A stretch of DNA of 64,000 nt from Phylloscopus collybita. Lineage: Eukaryota > Chordata > Aves > Passeriformes > Phylloscopidae. The position numbers and the translations under genes are program-made. Positions within the stretch are counted from its first letter, which is position 1. Every line of letters begins with the position of its first letter. Location: NCBI GenBank assembly GCA_027886175.1, contig JAJNNQ010000144.1:1-64000 (forward strand). The letters are read 5' to 3'. Under the pieces are notes generated by a model. That model did no database searches and was not told the DNA's origin. It saw only the letters and a program-made list of their open reading frames with translations. Of the stretch, positions 55,955-64,000 are shown one piece after another.

Positions 55955-56238
55955 GCTACAGAGGGGCTGGGGACAAGGGACAGAGGGCCAGGAGCCAGGG
56001 AATGGCTTCCCAGGGCCAGAGGGCAGGGCTGGCTGGGAGCTTGGGCAGGAATTGCTGCCTGGGCTGGGATTGCCAGAGCAGCTGTGGCTGCCCCTGGAGC
56101 CCTGGCAGTGCCCAAGGCCAGGCTGGGCACTGGGGCTGGGAGCAGCCTGGGACACTGGGAGGTGTCCCTGCCACGGCAGGGGTGGCACTGGGGGGGCTCT
56201 GGGCTCCCTTCCCACCCAAACCATCCCAGGACTCCATG
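55955..56238 (+). mobile_element. CR1 LINE 3' fragment (type I), sense
   Basis: 'acagaggggctggggacaag' to 'cccaaaccatcccaggactc'. Confidence 0.9.
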
Positions 56239-56564
56239 AATTCTGTACCTGGTACTGTGGCTGGAACAGGACTGTGAAGGGTTGTTGAGCTGAGGTGAGA
56301 TGGTGAAGGGCAGAATTGGAAGAGGAAATATTAAGCAAAAGGAAGAGCCTTGGAAGAGTCTTCTAGAGGTGCTCTTGAAGAGCAAACCAGTGCCTTGGTT
56401 TGGTGTAACTCATGGCTTTTCCAAAATTCCAGGTGTTAGGAAGGCAAAGTGGAAAAACATCATTAATAGAATCAACAGAGAAAAATCAGGATAACTGAGG
56501 AGCAAACATGGGCTGAGCTAGGAGTGGATGGCAATAGGGGATTCAGAGTGCAGTGCCCCAGGAA

Positions 56565-57228
56565 AGACCCTGAGGGGCTGGAGCCCCAGGAGGGGCTGGG
56601 GGAGCTGGGGAAGGGGCTGGAGCCCCAGGAGAGGCTGAGGGAGCTGGGGAAGGGGCTGGAGAACCAGGAGGGGCTGAGGGAGCTGGGAAGGGGCTGGAGA
56701 ACCAGGAGGGGCTGAGGGAGCTGGGAAGGGGCTGGAGAACCAGGAGGGGCTGAGGGAGCTGGGGAAGGGGCTGGAGCCCCAGGAGGGGCTGGGGGAGCTG
56801 GGGAAGGGGCTGGAGCCCCAGGAGGGGCTGAGGGAGCTGGGAAGGAGCCCCAGGAGGGGCTGGGGGAGCTGGGGAAGGGGCTCAGCCTGGAGCAAAGGAG
56901 GCTCAGGGGGCCCTGGTGGCTCTGCACAGCTCCTGCCAGGAGGGGACAGCCGGGGGGGTCGGGCTCTGCTCGCAGGGCACAGGGACAGGAGGAGAGGGAA
57001 CGGCCCCAGGCTGGGTCAGGGGAGGCTCAGGGTGGATTTGGGGAAATTCCTTCTCCAGAAAGGTTGGAAAGCACTGGAAGGTGTTGCTGAGGGCTGGGAT
57101 GGAGTCCCCATCCCTGTTCAAAAACCGTGTGGATGTGGCACTTGGGGGCACGGGGTGGTAGTGGATGGGGTTGACGGTGGCACTCGATGATCTCAGAGGT
57201 TCTCTCCACCCTCAGCGATGCCCTGATG
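56565..57228 (+). mobile_element. CR1 LINE (type II) with internal VNTR, sense, just before PPP6R2 coding exon 1
   Basis: VNTR (56570-56885), shared block 'ccctggtggctctgcacagc' and a different, more ancestral tail ('gttgacggtggcactcgatg', 'ctcagaggttctctccaccc'). It ends about 45-50 bp upstream of the acceptor at 57274, so the branch point must lie at or near the CR1 boundary. Confidence 0.88.
56570..56885. repeat. 38-39 bp VNTR inside CR1, eight units
   Basis: Units 'ctggagccccaggaggggct' + gggggagctggggaagggg; three central units have gaacc instead of gcccc, so the array has its own history. Confidence 0.94.
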
Positions 57229-57274
57229 AGCCAGAGTAGGTGTGGAGCAGTAACCGGTGCTTTCCCACCCCCAG

Positions 57275-57520
57275 CCAGTCGTGTCCCATCACCATGTTCT
57301 GGAAGTTTGATTTGAACACGACGTCACACGTGGACAAGCTGCTGGACAAGGAGGATGTGACCCTGGAGGAGCTGATGGACGAGGATGACGTCCTGCAGGA
57401 ATGCAAGGCCCAGAACCGGCGGCTGCTGGACTTCCTGTGCCAGCAGCACTGCATGGAGCAGCTGGTCACCCTCATCACCCACGAGCCCCCCGTGGACATG
57501 GACGAGAAGGTCCGATTCAA
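57275..57520 (+). CDS. PPP6R2: PPP6R2 coding exon 1 (start codon at 57294)
   Basis: The exon begins after a CCCACCCCCAG acceptor (AG 57273-57274). It has 19 bp of 5'UTR, then ATG at 57294 in the context ATCACCATGT. The coding part is 227 bp: 75 codons and two bases of a lysine codon. It starts [20 protein letters not shown] and contains [16 protein letters not shown] and [15 protein letters not shown], the conserved N-terminal helices of SAPS proteins. It ends in VRF plus AA of the lysine codon at a GTAGGT donor (57521). The start is the only ATG that aligns with the family N terminus. A sense CR1 tail ends only about 45-50 bp upstream of the acceptor. Confidence 0.96.
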
Positions 57521-57524
57521 GTAG

Positions 57525-58424
57525 GTATTGGGTCCCTGCTCCCCAGGACAGCCCAGCCAGGGAGCTGAGAGCAGAGAGCCCACCTGGGTTCTGCCTCCTG
57601 GGGAGGAGGAGGGAGGCTTTGGGAGCTGGGCATCTTTTCAGCAGTTGGGGTTTGTGGAGGGAGTTGTCAGGATTTGTTGCGTCGGTTCTGATGGTTTAAC
57701 GTGGAGTTGGTCTCCAAATAAAAATTCCTGTTTCAAAGAATGGCTCCAAAAAATAGCTCAAATAATCAAATCTCAAATCATGCCCCTCAAAAAATCCTAT
57801 CCCAAGTAATGTCTGCAAAAAATCTTATCCTGCTGTTCCCTCAAAATCCAAAGCCCCATGAGCAGGTTTTTATAGGAAAGGGAAGCACAAGAGGTAGAAA
57901 TCTCTGACCTCAATGGGTTTCCAATCCCACAGAGCAAAGTGAGCTGGAAAATGAATAAAATCTGGGGTATTTTCAGTGTGCTGCACGTCCAGATCCTGCT
58001 GATTTCAGGGATCCTGCCTCTCCTCAGACCACGCTGAGCTCCTCACAGGGGTTTGCTTCTCACCAAAGTTGTGTTTATGCATTTTTAACCCAATGTATAC
58101 TCAAAAATATTGACATTTGGGTTTGGAGAGTTTGTTTGCCTTTGTGAAGTTTATATAAAAATAAAAGGCTGCTCTGACTATAAATAAATAAAACTGGGCA
58201 GGTTTTTTCTGGTGGGAATGGATCAGGGCTGGGGTTGCTGTTGGTGGAAGGGAACAGAAATGCCACGTTCAGGTCTGGTTTGGGGTAAGAGTTGCCAGCA
58301 GTGTGAGGTGGCTGTTCCCAGGTGAGGGAATGCCCGGGAATACGTGGGGTAATAACTTGGGATATCCTGGGGCTGCTGTGCAAGATCCTGCTCTGGAAGG
58401 TGGATTTGGGAGCCACCTGCAGAG
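57525..58424. other. PPP6R2 intron after coding exon 1, unique AT-richer sequence
   Basis: AT-rich at 57715-57830 and 58080-58190; no further exon is seen. Confidence 0.6.
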
Positions 58425-58790
58425 CTGCCCCAGCCCTGGGGCCGGCAGCAGCAGAACCTGGAGCAGGTCCAGAGGAGCTGCTCTGCTCCCCAGCCAGGCT
58501 GGGAGAGCTGGGGGTGTTCACCTGGAGAAGGGAAATGCTCCAGGGAGAGCTCAGAGCCCCTGGCAGGGCCTGAAGGGGCTCCAGGAGAGCTGCAGAGGGG
58601 CTGGGGACAAGGGACAGAGGGCCAGGAGCCAGGGAATGGCTTCCCAGGGCCAGAGGGCAGGGCTGGCTGGGAGCTTGGGCAGGAATTGCTGCCTGGGCTG
58701 GGATTGCCAGAGCAGCTGTGGCTGCCCCTGGAGCCCTGGCAGTGCCCAAGGCCAGGCTGGGCCCTGGGGCTGGGAGCAGCCTGGGGCACT
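58425..58790 (+). mobile_element. CR1 LINE 3' fragment (type I), sense
   Basis: From 'ccccagccctggggccggca' and 'agcagaacctggagcaggtc' to the body; the tail continues into duplicated segment A', ending about 58870. Confidence 0.9.
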
Positions 58791-59313
58791 GGGAGGTGTC
58801 CCTGCCCAGGCAGGGGTGGCACTGGTGGGGGGGCTCTGAGGTCCTCTCTAACCCAAACCACCCCAGGATTTCTTGATTGTAACCAAACAGGTGAAGAATA
58901 AGGGAAGGGGGGGACAAGGACAGAGGTTTCAGATGGAAATTCCTGCTGGGATACCGAGGGTTGGCGTTCCTGGAGCATTTTCTTGGCAGCACTTGGGACT
59001 CCCAGGCAGAGCAGGCCCAGAAGCATCTCCAAAGCCTGCAGAGGGGAAGGAGAGTTTGAGCACATTAGAAACCAGGGGAGCTTTTGGGATAAATGGAGGC
59101 TGAGCAGGAGGAATGGACTCTGTGTAAATCCAGATGGAATCCCACTTTTGGCACTTCAGGAAGTGTTGTGAAAGTTTGTGAAGTGGAACAGGGAGAAGCT
59201 CAGTACCTTTGGAGGGATCTGGGGCTCGGGGTGTGTGGAGAGGGGATCATCCAAGGGCTTTATCCCTGAAGCAGTGGGGTGGAGGTTCATAAACAGGGGG
59301 AGCTGCAAAGAAG
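58790..59313 (-). repeat. Duplicated segment A', inverted partner of 9617-10170
   Basis: Contains CR1 tail 'aacccaaaccaccccaggat' and then 450 bp of non-CR1 sequence matching 9617-10070 in reverse ('attgtaaccaaacaggtgaa', 'gaatcccacttttggc', 'ggagctgcaaagaagaaaag'). It lies in the PPP6R2 intron between coding exons 1 and 2. Confidence 0.9.
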
Positions 59314-59314
59314 A

Positions 59315-60060
59315 AAAGTCCCCAGTAAATCCCCGTCCAAGCAGAACTTGTGGAATTAAACACCTGAAAGGAGGCTGGAGCAGGAAAGGAGAGTGTGAAT
59401 CTTGGATCTGCCACTGAACTGCTGAGCCCAGGGGTGAGGGAAGCTCTGCTTCCAGGGGCTGTGGGGAGTTCTCTGCAGCCTGGAAACCTCCAGCCTGGCA
59501 TGTGGTGCCAGAAGGGGAATGGTGAGGGGTTGGATCAGAGCTGGGGCTGTGAGAGCTGCAGGAGCAGAACCTGCTGGGACAGGGAGAGCTCCCATTTCTT
59601 CCCTGTCCATGGGATGTGTATCCCAGGGAGGCTCCACACTGATCTTTAGGGATTCCATGCTTTTTGCATGGAATGAGCCAGGAAAAGGAGAAACGAGTCC
59701 TGGTGTCCCTTCGGGGCTGTAAGGGATAGAAGGGCTGGAAGGTCCCTCTGGGGTGGTGACAGTGACATCCTCAGCCACAGCTCCTTGGGCAGCCCCAAGC
59801 CTGGAACAGCAGCAGTGGGGCCTGAGAGGCTTTTGGAACCTACAGGGCTGGAACTGCAGACACAGGAGGAGGCTGCTGGGGAAGGGAATGGTGCAGGGAA
59901 AGGGTCAAAGCTCCCAGTTGGCCTGGACATGTTTCAGTGGTCTGTGGGGAGTGCAGAGCTTGGATTGCAGAGATTGGGAAAGGTCCTGGTGTAGAAACCT
60001 GGTTTGGTCACCAATCAGTAATAAGCCATTGTGGGAAAAGTGTCCTCACCAGAGGGAATC
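59315..60060. other. PPP6R2 intron, unique sequence
   Basis: No array or exon is recognised. Confidence 0.6.
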
Positions 60061-60064
60061 AGTC

Positions 60065-60250
60065 ATGGCATGGGCTGGGTGGGAAGGGCCTCAGAGCCCC
60101 CCCAGTGCCACCCCTGCCGTGGCAGGGACACCTCCCAGTGCCCCAGGCTGCTCCCAGCCCCAGTGCCCAGCCTGGCCTTGGGCACTGCCAGGGCTCCAGG
60201 GGCAGCCACAGCTGCTCTGGGCACCCTGTGCCAGCCCTGCCCACCCTGCC
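60065..60250 (-). mobile_element. CR1 LINE tail (type I), antisense, ~95 bp before coding exon 2
   Basis: 'gcatgggctgggtgggaagg' through 'ccacagctgctctgggcacc'. Confidence 0.87.
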
Positions 60251-60344
60251 AGGCAGGAATTGCTCCCCTCCCGAGAGCTTTGCAGAGGGCAGATCTCGGA
60301 GGGTTCCCATCTCACCTGTGGTCACTCCGGGTGTGTCACTGCAG

Positions 60345-60531
60345 GTACCCCAACACGGCCTGCGAGCTGCTGACCTCGGACGTGCCGCAGATCAACGACA
60401 AACTGGGCGGGGACGAGACCCTGCTCAACATCCTCTACGACTTCCTGGACCACGAGCCCCCCCTGAACCCCCTCCTCGCCAGCTTCTTCAGCAAGACCAT
60501 CGGGAACCTCATTGCACGGAAAACAGAACAG
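60345..60531 (+). CDS. PPP6R2: PPP6R2 coding exon 2
   Basis: This 187-bp exon follows a CACTGCAG acceptor and completes the split lysine before [18 protein letters not shown]. It then reads [18 protein letters not shown] and [20 protein letters not shown], ending KTEQ in phase 0 at a GTAGGG donor (60532). The [12 protein letters not shown] motif is the best known signature of the SAPS region. It uses many CCC and CTG codons, and CpG content is high compared with the surrounding intron. Confidence 0.97.
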
Positions 60532-60534
60532 GTA

Positions 60535-61090
60535 GGGACGGGATTCCTGGTCCAGGGGATTCCCTGGCAATGCTGTTGTCCCTGCTGTGAGCTTGTGGTG
60601 TTCCTGGAGTTGGGTTTAGGGCCAGAGGTGAAATGGAGTCTCTGGAAGGTTCTCGGAATTCTTCGTGCAGGGAGATGCTGGCGTGGACAGACTCTGCCCA
60701 GAGTTTTGGGTTGGTATCTGCCACAGCTGGGATATCCCTATGGCACAGCTAAAGCTTCACTTTTCACAGCAAGGCATCTTGAGGATCATCAGAGTCATCC
60801 CAAACCATGAACAAGGCCTCAGGCTCATCCTTATGGAAGGGCTGAACAGGGATTCAGGAATACTCACATCTCAGGAAATACTGAGGTTTTAAGTGTTGCC
60901 TGGTAGGGAGCTTGAGAGGAAAGGAAAATTCTCCAGCTTCACTTATTTCCACGGCCTTGGGTTTCACTGTGGCACAGAGGGGAGAGAAGTTGGCTGGAAA
61001 GATCTGATTTGGTGTTGCCTTGGAATAAAAATTATTCCCTTGTTCCCTGGTGAGTTCCGAACCAAAGATTGGTGGTTGAGACACAAAGGG
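60535..61090. other. PPP6R2 intron between coding exons 2 and 3, unique part
   Basis: Nothing recognised before the GTGAGG array begins. Confidence 0.6.
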
Positions 61091-61094
61091 GAAG

Positions 61095-62582
61095 CTCCAG
61101 GAGTTGTGAGGGAGTTGTGGGGGAGAGTGAGGGAGAGTGAGGGAGAGTGAGGGAGCAGTGAGGGAGAGTGAGGGAGTGGTGAGGGAGAGTGAGTGAGCCG
61201 TGAGGGAGCAGTGAGGGAGAGTGAGGGAGAGTGAGGAAGCTGTGAGGGAGCTGTGAGGGAGCCGTGAAGGAGAGTGAGGGAGAGTGAGGGAGCTGTGAGG
61301 GAGCTGTGAGGGAGCCGTGAAGGAGCTGTGAGGGAGCTGTGAGGGAGCTGTGAGGGAGAGTGAGGGAGCTGTGAGGGAGAGTGCGGGAGCTGTGAGGGAG
61401 CCGTGAGGGAGAGTGAGGGAGCTGTGAGGGAGCCGTGAAGGAGAGTGAGGGAGCTGTGAGGGAGCAGTGAGGGAGAGTGAGGGAGCTGTGAGGGGGCTGT
61501 GAAGGAGCTGTGAGGGAGCAGTGAGGGGGCTGTGAGGGAGCTGTGAGGGAGCCATGAGGGAGCTGTGAGGGAGCCGTGAGGGAGCCGTGAGGGAGCTGTG
61601 AGGGAGCCATGAGGGAGCCGTGAGGGAGTTTGTGAAGGAGCTGTGAGGGAGCCGTGAGGGAGCCGTGAGGGAGCTGTGAGGGAGCTGTGAGGGAGCTGTG
61701 AGGGAGTTGTGAGGGAGAGTGAGGGAGCCGTGAGGGAGCTGTGAGGGAGCCGTGAAGGAGAGTGAGGGAGCTGTGAGGGAGCAGTGAGGGAGAGTGAGGG
61801 AGCTGTGAGGGGGCTGTGAAGGAGCTGTGAGGGAGCAGTGAGGGGGCTGTGAGGGAGCTGTGAGGGAGCCGTGAGGGAGCTGTGAGGGAGCCGTGAGGGA
61901 GCCGTGAGGGAGCTGTGAGGGAGCCATGAGGGAGCCGTGAGGGAGTTTGTGAAGGAGCTGTGAGGGAGCCGTGAGGGAGCCGTGAGGGAGCTGTGAGGGA
62001 GCTGTGAGGGAGCTGTGAGGGAGTTGTGAGGGAGAGTGAGGGAGCCGTGAGGGAGCAGTGAGGGAGAGTGAGGGAGCTGTGAGGGGGCTGTGAAGGAGCT
62101 GTGAGGGAGCAGTGAGGGGGCTGTGAGGGAGCTGTGAGGGAGCCGTGAGGGAGCTGTGAGGGAGCCGTGAGGGAGCCGTGAGGGAGCTGTGAGGGAGCCA
62201 TGAGGGAGCCGTGAGGGAGTTTGTGAAGGAGCTGTGAGGGAGCCGTGAGGGAGCCGTGAGGGAGCTGTGAGGGAGCTGTGAGGGAGCTGTGAGGGAGTTG
62301 TGAGGGAGAGTGAGGGAGCCGTGAGGGAGCTGTGAGGGAGTTGTGAGGGAGAGTGAGGGAGCCGTGAGGGAGCTGTGAGGGAGCTGTGAGGGAGCCATGA
62401 GGGAGCCGTGAGGGGGCTGTGAGGGAGAGTGAGGGAGCAGTGAGGGAGCTGTGAGGGAGTTTGTGAAGGAGCTGTGAGGGAGCCGTGAGGGAGCTGTAGG
62501 GAGCTGTGAGGGAATTTGTGAGGGACCTGTGAGGGAGTTTGTGAGGGAGCTGTGAGGGAGCCGTGAGGGGGCTATGAGGGAC
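61095..62582. repeat. 1.5-kb minisatellite of GTGAGGGAGCT units before PPP6R2 coding exon 3
   Basis: More than 100 units of 11-12 bp (gtgagggagct, gtgagggagcc, gtgagggaga). A higher-order repeat of 317 bp is seen from 'ccgtgaagg' (61433 and 61750) and from 'tttgtgaag' (61629, 61946, then 62220 and 62460). The transcribed strand is purine-rich and repeats GTGAGG, a strong 5' splice-site hexamer. Confidence 0.97.
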
Positions 62583-62626
62583 TTGTTTGTCCTCCTAGAA
62601 GCTGATGCAGATTCCTGTTTCTACAG

Positions 62627-62764
62627 GTGATCTCATTTTTGAGGAAAAAGGACAAGTTCCTGAGCCTGGTGCTAAAGCACATCGACACCTCTGCCATGAT
62701 GGACCTGCTGCTTCGCCTCATCAGCTGCGTGGAGCCCACGGCGCTGCGCCAGGACGTGCTCAAC
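62627..62764 (+). CDS. PPP6R2: PPP6R2 coding exon 3 (last in window)
   Basis: This 138-bp exon encodes 46 residues in phase 0: [20 protein letters not shown], then [17 protein letters not shown] and TALRQDVLN. The helical repeat 'FL+KKD-F---V-KHI-TSA-MDLLLRL' is the SAPS core. The acceptor is GTTTCTACAG and the donor GTGAGG (62765). The next expected exon (starting WLNEEK in this family) is not found before 64000. The acceptor lies about 40-50 bp after the end of a 1.5-kb GTGAGG-unit satellite. Confidence 0.97.
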
Positions 62765-62769
62765 GTGAG

Positions 62770-63105
62770 GGCCTTCCCCCTCCCAGCCCCTGTCCCTGCC
62801 TGCCCCAGGACAGATGGGGTCTGTGGGTGTTATCCCAGGAGCAGATCCACACCTCTGGCAGCTCCTGTTCCCAGGGCTGGAGTCGCTCCATGGGGTTCCT
62901 CAGCCCTTTTGTGGCTCCAGGGCAGCAGCCTGGGTCACTCCTGGCAGCAAAGGGGTTCCCACTAATTTTTCCATGGAGCAGCCTCTCTTTAGTCCAGCTG
63001 GAGAGCTTGAAGAAAGGAAACCTGTGTTCTTCCCAGGGTTCAGAAATTCAGATGTTTGTTGGGGCAGTAATGAGTGTAATTGCTTACCATGTTCAAGGAA
63101 TCATA
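62770..63105. other. PPP6R2 intron after coding exon 3, unique part
   Basis: Nothing recognised; 'gaatcatagaatcaagga' at 63099 begins the CR1 tail. Confidence 0.6.
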
Positions 63106-63495
63106 GAATCAAGGAATCCTGGGATGGTTTGGGTTAGAGAGGACCTCAGAGCCCCCCCCAGTGCCACCCCTGCCATGGCAGGGACACCTCCCAGTGTCCC
63201 AGGCTGCTCCCAGCCCCAGTGCCCAGCCTGGCCTTGGGCACTGCCAGGGCTCCAGGGGCAGCCACAGCTGCTCTGGCAATCCCAGCCCAGGCAGCAATTC
63301 CTGCCCAAGCTCCCAGCCAGCCCTGCCCTCTGGCCCTGGGAAGCCATTCCCTGTGTCCCTCTGTCCCTTGTCCTCTGCAGCTCTCCTGCAGCCCCTGCAG
63401 GCCCTGGAATGTTCTGGAAGCTCTCCCTGGAGCCTTCTCCTCTCAGCTGAGCACCCCCAGCTCTCCCAGCCCGGCTCCCTGGGAGCTGAGGGGCT
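63105..63495 (-). mobile_element. CR1 LINE 3' fragment (type I), antisense
   Basis: Starts with an AT-rich tail 'ggaatcatagaatcaaggaa', the typical CR1 3' microsatellite, and runs to 'agctgagcacccccagctct'. Confidence 0.9.
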
Positions 63496-64000
63496 CCAGC
63501 CCATCCCTGGAAATGTTTTTCCTTGTAGTGGCAGTTTGCTCATTTCTCAAGCAGCTGAGTTTGGGCATTGCTGGGATGAGTTTGCAGGATGTCACACATC
63601 CAGCAGTTTTCCTGGAACAGGAGTGAGATGTGAATGGAAAAGGGTGGAGATGAGGAGCTGAGCCTGCAGGTGGGGCTGGGAGGGAGGAGTGGAAGAGAAC
63701 ACTTGGAGAAGACATTCCTGGTTTTCCTGGGCTGGAAGGGGAGATAGGGAATGGTTTGCATGGAGAACAGGAGAACAGGAAGTTGTGGAGCCAGGTGAAG
63801 GTGCAGTGACAGCTGTTCCAACATCTGGCAGGAGAAGGACTTGCTGAGTGTGAGCAGCAGGAAGAGCAGGAGCTGCTGGGAGAGCGTGGTGGGGGTTCTG
63901 CCCCCGCTGCTCAGATGGGGCTGTTTGTCCCTGGAGCATTCCATGTTCTCCAGAGGGCTCTGTGTTAGTTCCATGGCAGGATGCAAATCCAAATCCATCC
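63495..64000. other. PPP6R2 intron, right end of window
   Basis: No exon is seen; the next SAPS exon (WLNEEK…) must lie beyond position 64000. Confidence 0.6.

Larger units (their letters stand above)
27640..64000 (+). other. PPP6R2: PPP6R2 gene, 5' part (exon 1 to coding exon 3; continues beyond the window)
   Basis: Three coding exons join in phase to 184 residues of a SAPS-family protein phosphatase 6 regulatory subunit. Known of the family: PPP6R1-3 bind the catalytic subunit PPP6C and ankyrin-repeat subunits and direct PP6 toward targets in cell-cycle, DNA-damage and NF-kappaB signalling. PPP6R2 rather than R1 or R3 is chosen from [20 protein letters not shown] and [15 protein letters not shown], which are R2-specific as remembered, and from synteny with DENND6B. 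The full protein is roughly 930-960 residues, so about one fifth is present. Intron 1 (27795-57274) is 29.5 kb and carries many CR1 fragments but no convincing additional exon. Confidence 0.94.

Noticed and set aside
60854..62398. 514-codon minus-strand frame rich in APSQLPHSS
   Set aside because: Antisense of the GTGAGG array in a PPP6R2 intron.
57294..62764. PPP6R1 or PPP6R3 instead of PPP6R2
   Set aside because: Remembered R1 and R3 N termini differ at several places (for example FDLHSSSH and TLLERED), whereas [14 protein letters not shown] and [10 protein letters not shown] fit R2, and DENND6B is the R2 neighbour.
1..64000. Endogenous retrovirus genes, tRNA, rRNA or DNA transposase genes
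   Set aside because: No polymerase, envelope or transposase motifs and no tRNA-like cloverleaf were noticed on reading; the interspersed repeats recognised are CR1 fragments without open frames.

Overview
The window is vertebrate nuclear DNA, almost certainly from a bird. It holds about forty 3'-end fragments of CR1 LINEs (the dominant avian retrotransposon), very dense GC-rich minisatellites, and the divergent 5' ends of two conserved genes. The species cannot be named from the sequence. There are no bacterial operons, CRISPR arrays, tRNAs or rRNAs, and almost all long open frames are tandem repeats that happen to lack stop codons.

Positions 1-20950 (minus strand) are the 5' part of DENND6B, a DENN-domain Rab exchange factor. 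Six coding exons can be joined with canonical splice sites and conserved phase: 20950-20813, 6301-6263, 6182-6140, 5323-5211, 4224-4144 and 2282-2177. They give 173 codons plus one base; the rest lies beyond position 1. Intron 1 is 14.5 kb and is filled by a CR1-derived tandem array (6.4-8.1 kb), a 10-bp array (8.8-9.6 kb), a ~21-bp array (11.4-12.6 kb), a 4.8-kb array of about 100 copies of a ~47-bp unit (13.3-18.1 kb) and an ATCC array (19.4-20.1 kb). Exons 4, 5 and 6 are bordered almost directly by minisatellites; at exon 5 the 5' splice site is itself the first unit of the array.

Positions 20740-27800 hold the intergenic region between the two divergent genes: a CpG island at the DENND6B start with a CTCF-like site and GC boxes, a GC-rich 31-bp minisatellite, an internal CpG-rich block (23.4-24.2 kb), a TGTCCC/CCAGTC hexamer array (24.6-25.2 kb) and the PPP6R2 CpG-island promoter (27.5-28.0 kb) with CACGCCC boxes, GC boxes and a YY1 site.

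Positions 27600-64000 (plus strand) are the 5' part of PPP6R2, a SAPS-domain regulatory subunit of protein phosphatase 6. A non-coding first exon ends at 27794. After a 29.5-kb intron the coding exons are 57275-57520 (ATG at 57294), 60345-60531 and 62627-62764, giving 184 residues; later exons lie beyond the window. The intron before 62627 holds a 1.5-kb array of GTGAGG-containing units that ends about 40-50 bp before the acceptor.

The DENND6B-PPP6R2 head-to-head order is the same as on human 22q13.33, which supports both gene calls. The most unusual property is the relation between tandem repeats and splice sites, and between tandem repeats and CR1 tails. No new protein-coding system was found.
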